From the NCBI GenBank assembly GCA_902706205.1, contig CACSKA010000006.1:124001-188000 (forward strand): DNA of 64,000 nt, read 5' to 3'. The position numbers and the translations under genes were made by a program. This document shows positions 28,840 through 39,500 of this stretch, in pieces. The notes under the pieces are model-generated. The model had not been told where the DNA came from and did not search any database. It was given only the letters and a program-made list of their open reading frames with translations. The number at the start of each line of letters is the position of its first letter. Position 1 is the first letter of the stretch. This stretch comes from Chryseobacterium sp. 18061. GTDB taxonomy: Bacteria > Pseudomonadota > Gammaproteobacteria > Enterobacterales > Enterobacteriaceae.

Positions 28840-29628
28840 ATGAAAATCGCAACTCAGAATCAGCCCTTTTTTCCGGAAAGTATTCTGGCGAAATTCCGCT
28901 ATATCAAGGCGATGGGTTTTGACGGCTATGAAATTGACGGCCGTCTGCTGGTGGATAATCTGGACGAAGTGAAAGCGGCTATCAAAGAGACGGGGCTGCC
29001 GGTGACTACCGCATGCGGTGGCTATGACGGTTGGATTGGTGATTTCATCGAAGAGCGTCGTCTCAATGGATTACAGCAAATCGCGCGCATTCTCGAAGCC
29101 CTGGCGGAAGTGGGTGGAAAAGGCATTGTGGTACCTGCCGCATGGGGGATGTTCACCTTCCGTCTGCCGCCGATGACCTCGCCGCGAAGCCTCGAGGGCG
29201 ATCGTAAAGCAGTCAGCGAATCGCTGCTTTTCCTGGATGAGATCGCAGCCCGCACCGGGACGACCGTTCTGCTCGAACCACTGAATCGTTATCAGGATCA
29301 TATGATCAACACCCTGGCAGATGCCCGCAGCTATATCACCGAAAATAAGCTCAAGCACACGCAAATCATCGGCGATTTTTACCACATGAACATCGAAGAG
29401 GACGATATTGCGGGGGCACTGCACGCGAACCGTGACCTGCTCGGGCATGTGCATATCGCTGATAATCACCGTTATCAGCCGGGGAGCGGGAGCCTGAATT
29501 TCGCCGCGCTTTTTGACCAGTTGCGGGCTGACCATTATCCGGGTTTTGTCGTGTACGAATGCCGAGTGCGTGCTGCCGACCCGGCAAAAGCGTACCAGGA
29601 TTCCCTCGTTTATCTGCGTGAGTGCTGA
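28840..29628 (+). CDS. ycjR: YcjR, sugar epimerase (3-keto-glucoside 4-epimerase)
   Basis: The 262-residue TIM-barrel protein is of the xylose-isomerase-like/AP-endonuclease-2 family, the same length as in E. coli. Metal ligands are visible in VLLEPLNRYQDH, GDFYHMNIEED and GHVHIADNHR, followed by VVYECR. The E. coli enzyme epimerises C4 of 3-keto-D-glucosides and gulosides using a divalent metal. It lies between the two 3-dehydrogenases YcjQ and YcjS. Confidence 0.92.
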   Translation: MKIATQNQPFFPESILAKFRYIKAMGFDGYEIDGRLLVDNLDEVKAAIKETGLPVTTACGGYDGWIGDFIEERRLNGLQQIARILEALAEVGGKGIVVPAAWGMFTFRLPPMTSPRSLEGDRKAVSESLLFLDEIAARTGTTVLLEPLNRYQDHMINTLADARSYITENKLKHTQIIGDFYHMNIEEDDIAGALHANRDLLGHVHIADNHRYQPGSGSLNFAALFDQLRADHYPGFVVYECRVRAADPAKAYQDSLVYLREC

Positions 29629-29639
29629 GAGGAAATCGA

Positions 29640-30698
29640 GTGAACAATGCTACAGCTGTCGCCCCGTTGCGAGTCGCCATCATCGGCGCGGGGCAGGTGG
29701 CGGACAAAGTCCATGCTACATACTATGCCACGAGGTGTGACCTCCAGATAGTGGCTGTCTGTGACAGCCGCCTGGAGCAGGCGCAGGCGTTTGCGGCAAA
29801 ATTCGAGATTGCAGACTCCTATGATGATGTGCGCCTGATGTTGCAGGAAGTGCAACCTGATGTTGTCAGCGTCTGCTCGCCGAACCGTTTTCATTTTGAG
29901 CACGTTTTAGCCGCTCTGGAAGCTGGCTGTCACGTGATGTGTGAGAAGCCTCCGGCGATGACACCACAGCAGGCCAACCAAATGCGTGCTATGGCGCGTC
30001 AACAGAGCAAAGTGCTGGCGTATGATTTCCATCATCGCTTCTCGCTCGACGCCCAGCTTTTGCGTGAGCAAGTACAGAGTGGCGTATTGGGTGAAGTGTA
30101 TTTTACTACCGCTACTGCACTGCGACGTAGCGGTGTTCCAGGCTGGGGTGTGTTTACCAATAAAGCGATGCAGGGCGGTGGGCCGCTGATCGATATCGGT
30201 ATTCATATGCTGGATACTGCGATGTATGTACTGGGCTTTCCCGCGGTGCGGCGCGTAATGGCCCACAGTTTCGAGAAGCTCGGTACCGTGAAAAGCAGCG
30301 GTCAGTTTGGCGAATGGGACCCGACGCAATACACCGTTGAAGATGCTCTTTTTGGCACCATTGAGTTTGAAAATGGAGGTCTGCTGCGGATTGAGACGTC
30401 CTTTGTGTTGAACATCACTGAACAGTCGCGGATGAACGTCACCTTTTGCGGGGATAAAGCCGGGGCCACGCTGTTCCCGGCGCATGTTTATAACGATGTA
30501 AATGGCGAGCTCAACTCGCTTTTTCAACGCGATCAGGCCGACGATAACCGCCATTTTCGCAGTATGGACGCTTTCGTACGCCACATACAGGGCGAGCCGG
30601 TCACGATTGCCGACGGTGAACAAGGCTTCATTATTCAGCAACTGGTTGCGGCGTTGTATGAGTCTGCGGAAAAAGGCGAATGGGTAACGATATGCTGA
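29640..30698 (+). CDS. ycjS: YcjS, NAD-dependent D-glucoside 3-dehydrogenase
   Basis: The 352-residue Gfo/Idh/MocA-family oxidoreductase has the dinucleotide motif VAIIGAGQVADK at the N-terminus and the family motif CEKPPAMT with the catalytic Lys. A C-terminal substrate domain contains GGGPLIDIGIHMLD. It oxidises D-glucosides at C3. The start is a GTG at 29640, preceded by GAGAGGAAATCGA; no ATG gives the family N-terminus. It starts 11 bases after the ycjR stop. Confidence 0.9.
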   Translation: MNNATAVAPLRVAIIGAGQVADKVHATYYATRCDLQIVAVCDSRLEQAQAFAAKFEIADSYDDVRLMLQEVQPDVVSVCSPNRFHFEHVLAALEAGCHVMCEKPPAMTPQQANQMRAMARQQSKVLAYDFHHRFSLDAQLLREQVQSGVLGEVYFTTATALRRSGVPGWGVFTNKAMQGGGPLIDIGIHMLDTAMYVLGFPAVRRVMAHSFEKLGTVKSSGQFGEWDPTQYTVEDALFGTIEFENGGLLRIETSFVLNITEQSRMNVTFCGDKAGATLFPAHVYNDVNGELNSLFQRDQADDNRHFRSMDAFVRHIQGEPVTIADGEQGFIIQQLVAALYESAEKGEWVTIC

Positions 30699-32965
30699 AC
30701 ATTTCCACGTTGAAAGATCCCATTTTCAGCCCGCACAGCCTGAATAAATATGGGTCGCTGATGACCAGCGCTAACGGTTATATGGGCGTGCGCGCAAGCC
30801 ATGAAGAGGACTATACCCAGCAGGTGCGCGGCCTGTATCTTGCCGGACTGTATCACTGTGCCGGACGTGGTGAAACGAATGAACTGATTAATCTGCCAGA
30901 CGTTGTGGGTATTCAGCTTGAGGTGAACGGTGCGCCCTTTACGCTACTGAGCGGCGAGACTGAGCATTGGCAACGTGAGCTGGATTTTAGCGACGGCGAA
31001 CTACGGCGGGATTTAATCTGGCGCTCGCCATCGGGCGCACGTGTGCGCATTGTCAGCCGCCGTTTTACGTCAATGGCGCAGATGCCGCTATTGGCGATGC
31101 AATTCACCATCACCGCGCTGGACGAAGATGTCAGCCTCGCATTTTCCACCGGCATTGATGGGACCCAAACCAATAGTGGTCGCCAGCATCTGGATGAGCT
31201 TTCGCTGCGGGTCTTTGACCAGCAGGTGTTGCAGGGCGCGTGGGCGACACAGTCGGCGGATGCTGAAGTAGTGATCACCAGCAGCATTCAGTTGAGTAAG
31301 AATGTGGAAAGCTGCTTTGCGGCGAAGAATCGCCGCTTGATGCAAAACAGTACGCTGTGCCTCGAAGCAGGTCGCAGTGTCACGATCGAGAAAATCAACT
31401 GGATAGTGCAGCGTGGGCGTGAAACCTTATCTTTGGAAAGTTTCAGCCGACGCTGCCTGAATGATTTGCAGACGTGTGCCGCTCAGGGCTACGAAGCGCT
31501 ACTGGCCGCTTCGCGTGCTGAGTGGCTGAAAGGTTGGCAGGCTCGACGGGTCGTTGTGGATTCCGCCATCGCAGCCGATCAGGTCGCACTCGATTTTGCC
31601 CATTATCATCTGGCTGCCATGACGCCACTGCATGACGAGCGCAGCAGTATTGGGGCCAAAGGGTTGACGGGTGAAGGCTATAAAGGTCATGTGTTTTGGG
31701 ATACCGAAGTCTTTTTACTCCCTTATCATCTGTTTACCGCGCCATCCACAGCACGCTCGTTATTGCGCTATCGCTATCTGAATCTGCCAGGCGCCCGTGA
31801 AAAAGCACGGCGCAATGGCTGGCATGGGGCATTGTTCCCGTGGGAGAGCGCGTGCAGCGGCGAGGAAGAAACGCCAGAATTTGCCGCCATCAATATCCGC
31901 ACTGGCCTGCGGCAGAAAGTCGCGTCCGCACAGGCGGAACATCATCTGGTCGCAGATATTGCCTGGGCGGTGGTGAACTACTGGCACGCTACCCATGATG
32001 AGGCGTTCATGCGTACCGAAGGGGTCTGCTTATTAACCGAAACCGCAATGTTCTGGATTAGCCGGGCGGTGGAGGCCAACGGGCGGCTGGAGTTGCACGA
32101 CGTCATCGGCCCGGATGAATACACCGAGCACGTTAATAATAATGCCTTCACTAACTACATGGCGTGGCACAACGTGGCGCAGGCGCTGCATTTTGTGCCG
32201 AAGTTTGGCGAGCTTCACCCTGGATTAGCCGTCAAGGGTGCCGATTTTTTGCAACGTCTGTGGCTGCCTGAATCGGATGCGCAGGGCGTGCTGGCGCAGG
32301 ACGATACGTTCATGCAAAAGCCAACCATTGATCTCGAAAAATATAAAGCACACGCCGGGAAGCAGACCATTTTGCTCGATTACTCACGGGCGGAAGTCAA
32401 TGAGATGCAGATCCTTAAACAGGCCGATGTGGTGATGCTGAATTATATGTTGCCGGATCGTTTTTCTGATGCTGAATGCCTGGCGAATCTGGCGTACTAC
32501 GAGCCGCGAACAATCCACGACTCATCGCTCAGTAAAGCCATTCACGGCATCGTCAGCGCACGCTGTGACCGTGTAGAGGAAGGGTACCGACTGTGGCGAG
32601 ACGGGACGATCATTGATTTGGGCGATGAGCCGCATAGCAGTGACGACGGTATTCATGCCGCCGCTACGGGGGCTATCTGGCTGGGGGCTGTACAAGGTTT
32701 TGCCGGGCTGAGGATTTGCAATGGCGAACTGCATTTGGCTCCGACGTTACCGGCGCAATGGCAGCGGCTGTGCGTGCCGGTTTGCTGGCAGAGCGCGAGA
32801 CTGACCCTGGATATTACCCCGGATGCGGTCACTCTGAACACCACCGCAGAAGTCCATTTGTGGCTGTGGGGCCGTGAAATTTTCCTGAATGGCCAACAGC
32901 GCTATCAGCAGTCTGATTTTTTTAGCACCCGAATTGGGACCGCTACCATGGAGAGGGCCAAATGA
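30692..32965 (+). CDS. ycjT: YcjT, GH65 kojibiose phosphorylase
   Basis: The 757-residue GH65 disaccharide phosphorylase (E. coli: 755) has the acid catalyst Glu in [15 protein letters not shown] and phosphate-binding residues around [13 protein letters not shown] and the [16 protein letters not shown] block. The E. coli enzyme splits kojibiose (alpha-1,2-diglucoside) into glucose and beta-glucose 1-phosphate, the substrate for YcjU. The ATG at 30692 overlaps the ycjS stop by 7 bases (ATGCTGA); an alternative ATG at 30680 is also possible. The last codons carry a copy of the operator-like 18-mer. Confidence 0.92.
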   Translation: MLNISTLKDPIFSPHSLNKYGSLMTSANGYMGVRASHEEDYTQQVRGLYLAGLYHCAGRGETNELINLPDVVGIQLEVNGAPFTLLSGETEHWQRELDFSDGELRRDLIWRSPSGARVRIVSRRFTSMAQMPLLAMQFTITALDEDVSLAFSTGIDGTQTNSGRQHLDELSLRVFDQQVLQGAWATQSADAEVVITSSIQLSKNVESCFAAKNRRLMQNSTLCLEAGRSVTIEKINWIVQRGRETLSLESFSRRCLNDLQTCAAQGYEALLAASRAEWLKGWQARRVVVDSAIAADQVALDFAHYHLAAMTPLHDERSSIGAKGLTGEGYKGHVFWDTEVFLLPYHLFTAPSTARSLLRYRYLNLPGAREKARRNGWHGALFPWESACSGEEETPEFAAINIRTGLRQKVASAQAEHHLVADIAWAVVNYWHATHDEAFMRTEGVCLLTETAMFWISRAVEANGRLELHDVIGPDEYTEHVNNNAFTNYMAWHNVAQALHFVPKFGELHPGLAVKGADFLQRLWLPESDAQGVLAQDDTFMQKPTIDLEKYKAHAGKQTILLDYSRAEVNEMQILKQADVVMLNYMLPDRFSDAECLANLAYYEPRTIHDSSLSKAIHGIVSARCDRVEEGYRLWRDGTIIDLGDEPHSSDDGIHAAATGAIWLGAVQGFAGLRICNGELHLAPTLPAQWQRLCVPVCWQSARLTLDITPDAVTLNTTAEVHLWLWGREIFLNGQQRYQQSDFFSTRIGTATMERAK
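32935..32948 (+). promoter_or_regulatory. second copy of the ycj operator-like sequence, inside ycjT
   Basis: TGGGACCGCTACCATGGA is identical over 18 bases to the sequence at the ycjM promoter. Here it lies within the last codons of ycjT, 27 bases before the ycjU ATG. In this position it could act as an auxiliary operator allowing looping over about 10 kb, or as a roadblock, or mark an internal promoter for ycjUV. Confidence 0.5.
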
Positions 32966-33648
32966 AACTGGACGCCGTAATATTCGATCTCGATGGGGTA
33001 GTGACCGACACGGCGCATCTTCATTATGTCGCCTGGCGTGATGTGGCGCAGGAAATCGGGATCACCATTGACGAAACATTCAACGAACAACTAAAGGGCA
33101 TCAGCCGAATGGCGTCGTTGCAGCGTATTTTGCAACACGGCGGTAAAGCGGCACATTTTTCCACCGCTCAGTGTGAGGCGCTGTGCGCGCGTAAAAATAG
33201 TCGTTACGTCGCCACGCTGGCATCGCTCACCCCTGAGTCGATTTTGCCGGGAATCACTGAACTTTTGCAGGACCTTCGGGGCCGGGGAATATGCATCGGA
33301 CTGGCATCGGTATCACTCAATGCTCCGGTTATTCTGAATGCACTGGGAATTTCGCACCTCTTTGACTATTGCGCAGATGCATCGCGTATTGTGCATTCCA
33401 AGCCCGACCCGGAGATTTTCTTGCTGGCCTGCCAAGGCTTAGGCGTAGTACCGCGCCATGCTATCGGGATTGAAGATTCCCTGGCCGGGATTCAGGCGAT
33501 TAACGCCAGCGGCATGGCGTCAGTCGGGATTGGCAAAGATTTGATGGGGGCAAGACTGTTATTGCCGTCTACGCGGGAACTGAACTGGCATCGGTTGGAT
33601 GCGTACTGGCGACGCCTTCATCCGACCTCTGCAACTGTAAAGGAATAA
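32962..33648 (+). CDS. ycjU: YcjU, beta-phosphoglucomutase
   Basis: The 228-residue HAD-superfamily protein has nucleophile Asp9 and acid/base Asp11 ([11 protein letters not shown]), a helical cap domain, the phosphate-binding LASVSLNA loop, Lys in [10 protein letters not shown], and [13 protein letters not shown]. It converts beta-glucose 1-phosphate to glucose 6-phosphate, linking YcjT to glycolysis. The ATG overlaps the ycjT stop (ATGA) and is preceded by GGAGAGG. Confidence 0.94.
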   Translation: MKLDAVIFDLDGVVTDTAHLHYVAWRDVAQEIGITIDETFNEQLKGISRMASLQRILQHGGKAAHFSTAQCEALCARKNSRYVATLASLTPESILPGITELLQDLRGRGICIGLASVSLNAPVILNALGISHLFDYCADASRIVHSKPDPEIFLLACQGLGVVPRHAIGIEDSLAGIQAINASGMASVGIGKDLMGARLLLPSTRELNWHRLDAYWRRLHPTSATVKE

Positions 33649-33652
33649 ACCC

Positions 33653-34738
33653 ATGGCTCAATTATCACTGCAACATATACAGAAAATTTATGACAACCAT
33701 GTGCACGTAGTGAAGGATTTCAATCTAGAAATTGAAGACAAAGAATTTATCGTGCTGGTCGGGCCGTCCGGCTGCGGTAAATCCACCACCCTGAGGATGA
33801 TTGCCGGGCTGGAGGCGATCAGTCACGGCGAGTTAATGATTGACGGTGTTCGGATGAACGACGTTCCGGCGAAATCGCGCAATATCGCGATGGTTTTCCA
33901 GAACTACGCGCTCTATCCGCATATGACGGTGTACGACAACATGGCCTTTGGTCTCAAGATGCAAAAAATTGCGCCGGAAGTCATTGAAGAACGCGTCAGC
34001 TGGGCCGCACAGATTTTGGGTTTGCGGGAGTATCTAAAGCGCAAACCTGGCGCGTTGTCTGGTGGCCAGCGCCAACGTGTGGCCCTCGGGCGGGCAATTG
34101 TGCGTGAAGCAGGCGTTTTTTTGATGGATGAACCGCTGTCGAACCTCGATGCCAAGCTGCGAGTGCAGATGCGGGCTGAAATCTGCAAGCTGCACCAAAA
34201 ACTCAATACAACCATGATTTACGTCACGCACGATCAGACAGAAGCCATGACCATGGCGACACGGATAGTGATTATGAAAGACGGTATTGTGCAGCAGGTG
34301 GGGGCACCGAAGCAGGTCTACAACCAGCCCGCAAATATGTTTGTCGCCGGGTTTATTGGCTCACCGGCGATGAATTTTATCCGTGGCGCTATCGACGGTA
34401 CCGACTTTGTCACCGAAACCCTGCGGTTGCCGATACCGCCGGACAAGATGGCGGTACTCAACGCGGCGGGCTATCAGCGCAAAGCGGTTGTGTTGGGCAT
34501 TCGTCCGGAAGATATCTTAACCGGTGCGGAGTCGAATATACCGATAGCGGCGCGGATTAGCGTGGCAGAATTAACCGGCGCGGAGTTTATGCTGTATATC
34601 ACTATTGGTGGTCATGAACTGGTGGTTCGTGCGCCATCCACCAGTGATTATTTCGCCGGGGATAATATCGCGCTGTCATTCGATATGGCGAAAAGTCATT
34701 TCTTTGATATTGAAAGTGAACGAGCCATCCGCGAATAA
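33653..34738 (+). CDS. ycjV: YcjV, ATPase of the ycj sugar ABC importer
   Basis: The 361-residue MalK/UgpC-type ABC ATPase is complete: Walker A GPSGCGKS (37-44), Q-loop FQNYALYPHM, signature LSGGQRQRVALGRA, Walker B VFLMDEPLSNLD, switch His THDQTEAM, and a C-terminal TOBE regulatory domain (VLGIRPEDI). In E. coli K-12 ycjV is a pseudogene with a truncated C-terminus, and the importer must borrow another ATPase; here it is intact. It lies 4 bases after ycjU. Confidence 0.95.
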   Translation: MAQLSLQHIQKIYDNHVHVVKDFNLEIEDKEFIVLVGPSGCGKSTTLRMIAGLEAISHGELMIDGVRMNDVPAKSRNIAMVFQNYALYPHMTVYDNMAFGLKMQKIAPEVIEERVSWAAQILGLREYLKRKPGALSGGQRQRVALGRAIVREAGVFLMDEPLSNLDAKLRVQMRAEICKLHQKLNTTMIYVTHDQTEAMTMATRIVIMKDGIVQQVGAPKQVYNQPANMFVAGFIGSPAMNFIRGAIDGTDFVTETLRLPIPPDKMAVLNAAGYQRKAVVLGIRPEDILTGAESNIPIAARISVAELTGAEFMLYITIGGHELVVRAPSTSDYFAGDNIALSFDMAKSHFFDIESERAIRE

Positions 34739-34752
34739 AAGAAAATAAAAAT

Positions 34753-34776
34753 ATGGGAGGGTTTAATTTCTCCCAT
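34753..34776 (+). other. intercistronic hairpin between ycjV and ompG
   Basis: ATGGGAG and CTCCCAT form a perfect 7-bp stem around a 10-base AT-rich loop, without a U-tract. It could reduce read-through into ompG or protect the upstream mRNA from 3' decay. It is not the same sequence as the ycj operator. Confidence 0.5.
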
Positions 34777-34811
34777 GTTAACCATGCAGTTAATTTTTCA
34801 GGATGAATAAT

Positions 34812-35723
34812 ATGAACACACTACCTCGGTGTGCAGCACTGCTATTGGGTGCTTGTACTCTCACAGCTTATGCACAAAATGACGATGGCTGGAAATTTAA
34901 TATTGGCGCGATGTATGAGAGCGAAAATATTGAAGGGCAAGCCGATGATATGGACGGATTATACGAGCCGTCGGTGTGGTTTAATGCCTCGACGGGACCA
35001 TGGAAAATATCGCTGGCGATGTATCAGGAAGGACCGGTAAATTACAGCAGTGGAACTCGAGGGACCTATTTCAATCGCCCTGAAATGGAAATTCGTTATC
35101 AGGTTCTGGATAGTGATGACTTTACCCTCGGCCTGACCGGTGGCATTCGTAATTATGGCTATCACTTTAAGGATGAACATAATAAAGAGGCGGGAACCGC
35201 TAATATGCAGCGTTATAAATTTCAGCCAGACTGGAATTTGCGGTTGACGGATGATGTACATTTCAACGGTTGGCTAGCGGCCTATCAGTTCGTTAATGAC
35301 CTGGAGCAAACCGGTTATTCCGACAGCCGGGTTGAAACCGAAACCGGGTTTACGTGGAAGCTGACAGAGACAGTTTCATTGCTCACGAATTATTACCTGG
35401 AACGTGGGTTTAATCTTAATAAGAGCCGGAATAATGGCGAGTTTTCTACCCAAGAAATACGCCTCTATCTGCCTGTCTCTTTCGGTTCGAGCACGCTGAC
35501 GCCGTATACACGTCTCGGTCTGGATCGCTGGACAAACTGGGACTGGCAGGACGATCCGACACGCGAAGGGCATGACTTCAACCGGTTGGGATTACAGTTC
35601 GCCCACGACTTTGATAACGGTGTTTCTGTTTCACTTGAATATGCCTATGAGTGGGAACATCACGATGAAGGCGACGACGATCGCTTCCACTACGCGGGTG
35701 TGGGCATCAACTACGCGTTTTAA
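34812..35723 (+). CDS. ompG: outer-membrane channel OmpG
   Basis: The 303-residue monomeric beta-barrel (E. coli: 301) has a signal peptide (MNTLPRCAALLLGACTLTAYA) and mature start QNDDGWKFNIGAMYE. Alternating aromatic beta-strands end in the outer-membrane C-terminal signature GVGINYAF. OmpG forms a wide, low-selectivity 14-strand pore. It follows the glucoside importer and probably supplies oligosaccharide entry. The ATG at 34812 was chosen because AGGA at 34800-34803 is correctly spaced for it and directly abuts the other ATG at 34803. Confidence 0.93.
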   Translation: MNTLPRCAALLLGACTLTAYAQNDDGWKFNIGAMYESENIEGQADDMDGLYEPSVWFNASTGPWKISLAMYQEGPVNYSSGTRGTYFNRPEMEIRYQVLDSDDFTLGLTGGIRNYGYHFKDEHNKEAGTANMQRYKFQPDWNLRLTDDVHFNGWLAAYQFVNDLEQTGYSDSRVETETGFTWKLTETVSLLTNYYLERGFNLNKSRNNGEFSTQEIRLYLPVSFGSSTLTPYTRLGLDRWTNWDWQDDPTREGHDFNRLGLQFAHDFDNGVSVSLEYAYEWEHHDEGDDDRFHYAGVGINYAF

Positions 35724-35732
35724 TGCTATGTG

Positions 35733-35753
35733 GCCGGAGGGCACACCTCCGGC
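35733..35753. terminator. bidirectional hairpin between ompG and ycjW
   Basis: GCCGGAGG-GCACA-CCTCCGGC is a perfect 8-bp stem between two convergent genes. Neither flank has a long U-tract, so termination strength is uncertain. Confidence 0.6.
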
Positions 35754-35754
35754 G

Positions 35755-36765
35755 TTATGCCAGTGAATCGGTCAGCGACACGTGGGTAGAAACAATAACC
35801 CGGCGTGGCCCTGGCTTACCGGCAATGCACTGGAACAACCGATCGCAACTCTTGAGCCCCAACTCGTAAGTCGGTACATCAATACCTCCTGGAGCGGGAG
35901 ACAAAATGAACGACAGCGTTTCATTACTGTAGCCAACGACGGCAAGCTGTTGCGGTATTTGAATACCAGCCTCAAATGCTGCACGGTACAGGCTTAACAG
36001 CTTCATGCTGTCGGTGGCGAAAACCGCACCCGGACGCGGTTCCATGGCGAGCAACGTCTTTGCCGCGACCAGGGCGGTTTCATGGGTATAACCGCTATCA
36101 ATGACCCATTCCTCGCGCAGCGGAATATGATGCTGACTGAGACACTCTTTATATCCTGCGAGTCGATCAACGGAAACGTGATAATCCAATGGGGCATGCA
36201 GGCAGGCGATATTATTATGCCCACGAGAAATGAGTGCTTTGGTCAGTGCAATGCTGTCCTGATAATTATCAGTGTCGACGGAATAAACGTGCTGATAATC
36301 CCCTTCAACTTTGCCAATGACTACCACAGGAACTTGATACTCATCGACGCGCGAGAAAAAGGATTCATCGGCCGGGGAACTCAGCATAATGATCCCTTTG
36401 ATCATCTTTTGCCGAATTTTGCTTTCGCATTTAAGCAGGTCATCTTCGGTGCTGTGCGATGTTTGTAATATCACATCAAAGCCTTCTTCCTCTGCCCGGG
36501 AAGTAATGGCGTGAAGCACTTCAGCAAAGAAAGGATTGCCTGCCGTGGTTTTCGTTGAGCGAGTAGAAATGACCATAATAGCGTCAAACCCAGAAGACGT
36601 TAGCGCCCGGGCAAGCTTATTCGGTTGATAATTAAGATCCTTAATCGCTTTCTGCACTTTTTCCAGCGCCTCTGGCGAAATATTGGTTTGATTATTCAGT
36701 ACTCGCGATACGGTAGATTTTGAAACGCCAGCAACCCTGGCAATATCATATATGGTCGGTGACAT
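35755..36765 (-). CDS. ycjW: LacI-family regulator YcjW
   Basis: The 336-residue LacI/GalR regulator (E. coli: 332) has an N-terminal HTH ([23 protein letters not shown]), the hinge helix [12 protein letters not shown], and a periplasmic-binding-protein-like effector domain. It is the obvious local regulator of ycjM-V/ompG. From memory, E. coli YcjW also affects pspE, which is absent here. The ATG at 36763-36765 matches E. coli; an upstream ATG at 36804 would add 13 unrelated residues. The ycjX gene starts divergently about 150 bases away. Confidence 0.94.
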   Translation of the reverse strand: MSPTIYDIARVAGVSKSTVSRVLNNQTNISPEALEKVQKAIKDLNYQPNKLARALTSSGFDAIMVISTRSTKTTAGNPFFAEVLHAITSRAEEEGFDVILQTSHSTEDDLLKCESKIRQKMIKGIIMLSSPADESFFSRVDEYQVPVVVIGKVEGDYQHVYSVDTDNYQDSIALTKALISRGHNNIACLHAPLDYHVSVDRLAGYKECLSQHHIPLREEWVIDSGYTHETALVAAKTLLAMEPRPGAVFATDSMKLLSLYRAAFEAGIQIPQQLAVVGYSNETLSFILSPAPGGIDVPTYELGLKSCDRLFQCIAGKPGPRRVIVSTHVSLTDSLA

Positions 36766-36916
36766 ACACCAGTCGAGCTCCATCGTAGAGTCAATCAGAT
36801 GCATCTTACTGGAGAAAAAGCCTGAAATACAGCGAAGTGCGGTTGATAATTATCTTCAGGAACCTTATGTCATGTATCCTAAAGGACAGGCGAGACCAGG
36901 ACAAAACGGGATGGCG

Positions 36917-38314
36917 ATGAAGCGACTCAAAACTGAATTTAATGCACTGCTCAATCGCGGCGTGGACCGACATCTGCGCCTGGCGGTGACCGGGCTTAGC
37001 CGTAGCGGCAAAACCGCGTTTATCACCGCGATGGTGAATCAGTTGCTGAATCTTCACGCAGGCGCGCGTTTACCGTTGCTCAGCGCGGTGCGCGAAGAGC
37101 GTTTGCTTGGCGTGAAACGCGTGCCGCAGCGCGACTACGGTATTCCCCGTTTTACCTACGACGAAGGCCTGGCGCAGCTGTACGGCACGCCGCCGACGTG
37201 GCCGACGCCGACGCGTGGTGTGAGCGAGATTCGTCTGGCGCTGCGTTTTCGTTCTAACGATTCCTTACTGCGCCACTTCAAAGATACCTCCACCCTGTAC
37301 CTGGAAATCGTCGATTACCCGGGCGAATGGCTGCTGGATTTGCCGATGCTGGCGCAGGACTACCTGAGTTGGTCGCGGCAGATGACGGGGTTGTTGACCG
37401 GGCAGCGTGCCGAGTGGTCTGCTCGCTGGCGACAGCTGTGCGAAGGGCTTGACCCGCTGGCACCGGCAGACGAAAACCGCCTGGCGGAAATCAGCCAGGC
37501 GTGGACCGATTATCTGCACGCCTGCAAACAGGAAGGTTTGCACTTCATTCAGCCAGGCCGTTTTGTGCTGCCGGGCGAAATGGCAGGCGCACCAGCCTTA
37601 CAGTTCTTCCCATGGCCGGATGTGGATGCCACAGGCGAGGCCAGGCTGGCGCAGGCGGACAAACACACCAACGCCGGGATGCTGCGGGCGCGTTTTGACT
37701 ACTATTGCGAACATATCGTTAAAGACTTCTATAAAAATCACTTCCTGCGTTTTGATCGCCAGATTGTGTTGGTCGATTGTCTGCAGCCCCTGAACAGCGG
37801 GCCGCAGGCATTTAACGACATGCGCCTGGCACTCACGCAGTTGATGCAAAGTTTCCATTACGGGCAGCGCACACTGTTCCGCCGCCTGTTTTCCCCGGTT
37901 ATCGACAAACTGCTGTTTGCCGCGACCAAAGCCGATCACGTCACCGTCGATCAGCATGCGAACATGGTTTCCCTGTTGCAACAGCTGATCCAGGATGCGT
38001 GGCAGAACGCGGCCTTTGAAGGCATCAGCATGGATTGTCTGGGGCTCGCGTCAGTGCAGGCCACACAAAGCGGGCTGATTGACGTCAATGGCGAGAAAAT
38101 CCCCGCGCTGCGAGGAAACCGTCTGAGCGATGGGGAACCGTTGACGGTGTATCCCGGCGAAGTGCCTGCGCGTTTGCCAGGGCAGACATTCTGGGAACAG
38201 CAGGGTTTTCAGTTCGAAGCCTTTCGCCCGCAAACAATGGATGTCGACAAACCGCTGCCGCACATACGCCTTGATGCGGCACTGGAGTTTTTAATTGGAG
38301 ATAAATTGCGATGA
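36917..38314 (+). CDS. ycjX: YcjX, DUF463 P-loop NTPase-like stress protein
   Basis: The 465-residue protein has a Walker A GLSRSGKT near residue 25, then the family blocks [17 protein letters not shown] and [18 protein letters not shown] (a DxxG-like motif). Length equals E. coli YcjX. In E. coli the gene belongs to the sigma-32 heat-shock regulon; its activity is unknown. The ATG at 36917 gives the E. coli start; 36911 is an in-frame alternative two codons earlier. The upstream longer frame overlaps ycjW and is not supported. It overlaps ycjF by 4 bases. Confidence 0.93.
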   Translation: MKRLKTEFNALLNRGVDRHLRLAVTGLSRSGKTAFITAMVNQLLNLHAGARLPLLSAVREERLLGVKRVPQRDYGIPRFTYDEGLAQLYGTPPTWPTPTRGVSEIRLALRFRSNDSLLRHFKDTSTLYLEIVDYPGEWLLDLPMLAQDYLSWSRQMTGLLTGQRAEWSARWRQLCEGLDPLAPADENRLAEISQAWTDYLHACKQEGLHFIQPGRFVLPGEMAGAPALQFFPWPDVDATGEARLAQADKHTNAGMLRARFDYYCEHIVKDFYKNHFLRFDRQIVLVDCLQPLNSGPQAFNDMRLALTQLMQSFHYGQRTLFRRLFSPVIDKLLFAATKADHVTVDQHANMVSLLQQLIQDAWQNAAFEGISMDCLGLASVQATQSGLIDVNGEKIPALRGNRLSDGEPLTVYPGEVPARLPGQTFWEQQGFQFEAFRPQTMDVDKPLPHIRLDAALEFLIGDKLR

Positions 38315-39360
38315 GCGAACCGTTAAAACCGCGTATCGATTTCGCCGGGCCACTGGAAAAGGACAAAGCAGAGCACCTGCGGGGGGCTCAAACATTTGGA
38401 CAGAGCCAGGCCGAAAACTTTGCGCCAACGGTGATTGACGATCCGTTGGAGGACGAAGGGCAGGCCGAGGCCGTGGTCGAAGCGGCACTGCGCCCGAAAC
38501 GCAGCCTGTGGCGGCGGATGGTTACTGCCGGGCTGGGGATTTTCGGCATTAGCGTGGTGGCGCAGGGTGTGCAGTCGACGATGCACGCCTGGCAAATGCA
38601 GGACTGGGTGGCGCTCGGCGGATATGCGGCCGGAGCGCTGATTATCGGCGCTGGCGTGGGGTCAGTGGCCACCGAATGGCGGCGCTTATGGCGCTTGCGA
38701 CAACGGGCGGAAGAGCGTGATGAAGCGCGTGACCTGCTGCACAGTCACGGCACCGGCAAAGGGCGGGCGTTCTGCGAACAGCTTGCAGCGCAGGCCGGAA
38801 TCGACAAATCGCACCCGGCACTCCAGCGTTGGTATGCTGCCATTCACGAAACACAGAACGATCGGGAAGTGGTCACGTTGTATTCCCATATCGTGCAGCC
38901 GGTACTGGACGCTCAGGCGCGGCGCGAAATCAGCCGCTCGGCGGCAGAATCAACGTTGATGATTGCCGTCAGCCCGCTGGCGCTGGTGGATATGGCGTTT
39001 ATCGCCTGGCGCAACCTGCGCCTTATCAACCGCATCGCCATGCTGTACGGCATTGAGCTGGGTTATTACAGCCGCTTGCGACTGTTCCGCCTGGTGCTGC
39101 TGAATATTGCCTTTGCCGGAGCCAGCGAACTGGTGCGCGAAGTCGGCATGGACTGGATGTCGCAGGATTTGGCGGCGCGACTTTCCGCTCGTGCGGCGCA
39201 GGGGATCGGCGCTGGCCTGCTGACCGCACGTCTGGGCATCAAAGCGATGGAAGTGTGTCGTCCGTTACCGTGGATCGATAACGACAAACCGAAGCTTGGC
39301 GATTTCCGCCGCGAGCTTATCGGGCAGTTGAAAGAAACCATCAATAAGAAACCGACTTAA
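38311..39360 (+). CDS. ycjF: YcjF, DUF697/UPF0283 inner-membrane protein
   Basis: The 349-residue membrane protein (E. coli: 353) has two central membrane segments ([18 protein letters not shown] and [20 protein letters not shown]). A cytoplasmic helical part and a further hydrophobic C-terminal region are present, with the conserved [14 protein letters not shown]. Function is unknown. It is always paired with ycjX, here by an ATGA overlap, which suggests a joint membrane-associated stress role. Confidence 0.92.
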   Translation: MSEPLKPRIDFAGPLEKDKAEHLRGAQTFGQSQAENFAPTVIDDPLEDEGQAEAVVEAALRPKRSLWRRMVTAGLGIFGISVVAQGVQSTMHAWQMQDWVALGGYAAGALIIGAGVGSVATEWRRLWRLRQRAEERDEARDLLHSHGTGKGRAFCEQLAAQAGIDKSHPALQRWYAAIHETQNDREVVTLYSHIVQPVLDAQARREISRSAAESTLMIAVSPLALVDMAFIAWRNLRLINRIAMLYGIELGYYSRLRLFRLVLLNIAFAGASELVREVGMDWMSQDLAARLSARAAQGIGAGLLTARLGIKAMEVCRPLPWIDNDKPKLGDFRRELIGQLKETINKKPT

Positions 39361-39378
39361 CTTTTCGTTTGCCATGAC

Positions 39379-39400
39379 TCCCTCTCTTCAGCGAGAGGGA
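39379..39400. other. hairpin between ycjF and tyrR
   Basis: TCCCTCTC-TTCAGC-GAGAGGGA is a perfect 8-bp stem with AAAA immediately downstream. It is U-tracted only in the minus reading. It may serve as the 3' end structure of ycjXF. Confidence 0.45.
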
Positions 39401-39500
39401 AAATGTCACGTTGCCGCCTTCCCAAAAATCACTTCTGGCCTTGTCTCTTTGTGCGTTACCCGGCGGGTTTACGGCAAAGTGCCTGATTTTCCGCCATACT

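Noticed and set aside
34753..34776. ATGGGAG...CTCCCAT palindrome as a third YcjW operator
   Set aside because: The arms are separated by a 10-base AT-rich loop and lack the central CG of the two TGGGACCGCTACCA copies. A hairpin in the mRNA is the simpler reading.
36752..36916. Upstream extension of ycjX (54 extra codons)
   Set aside because: It overlaps the ycjW start and its sequence has no counterpart in YcjX. Starting at 36917 gives exactly 465 residues as in E. coli.
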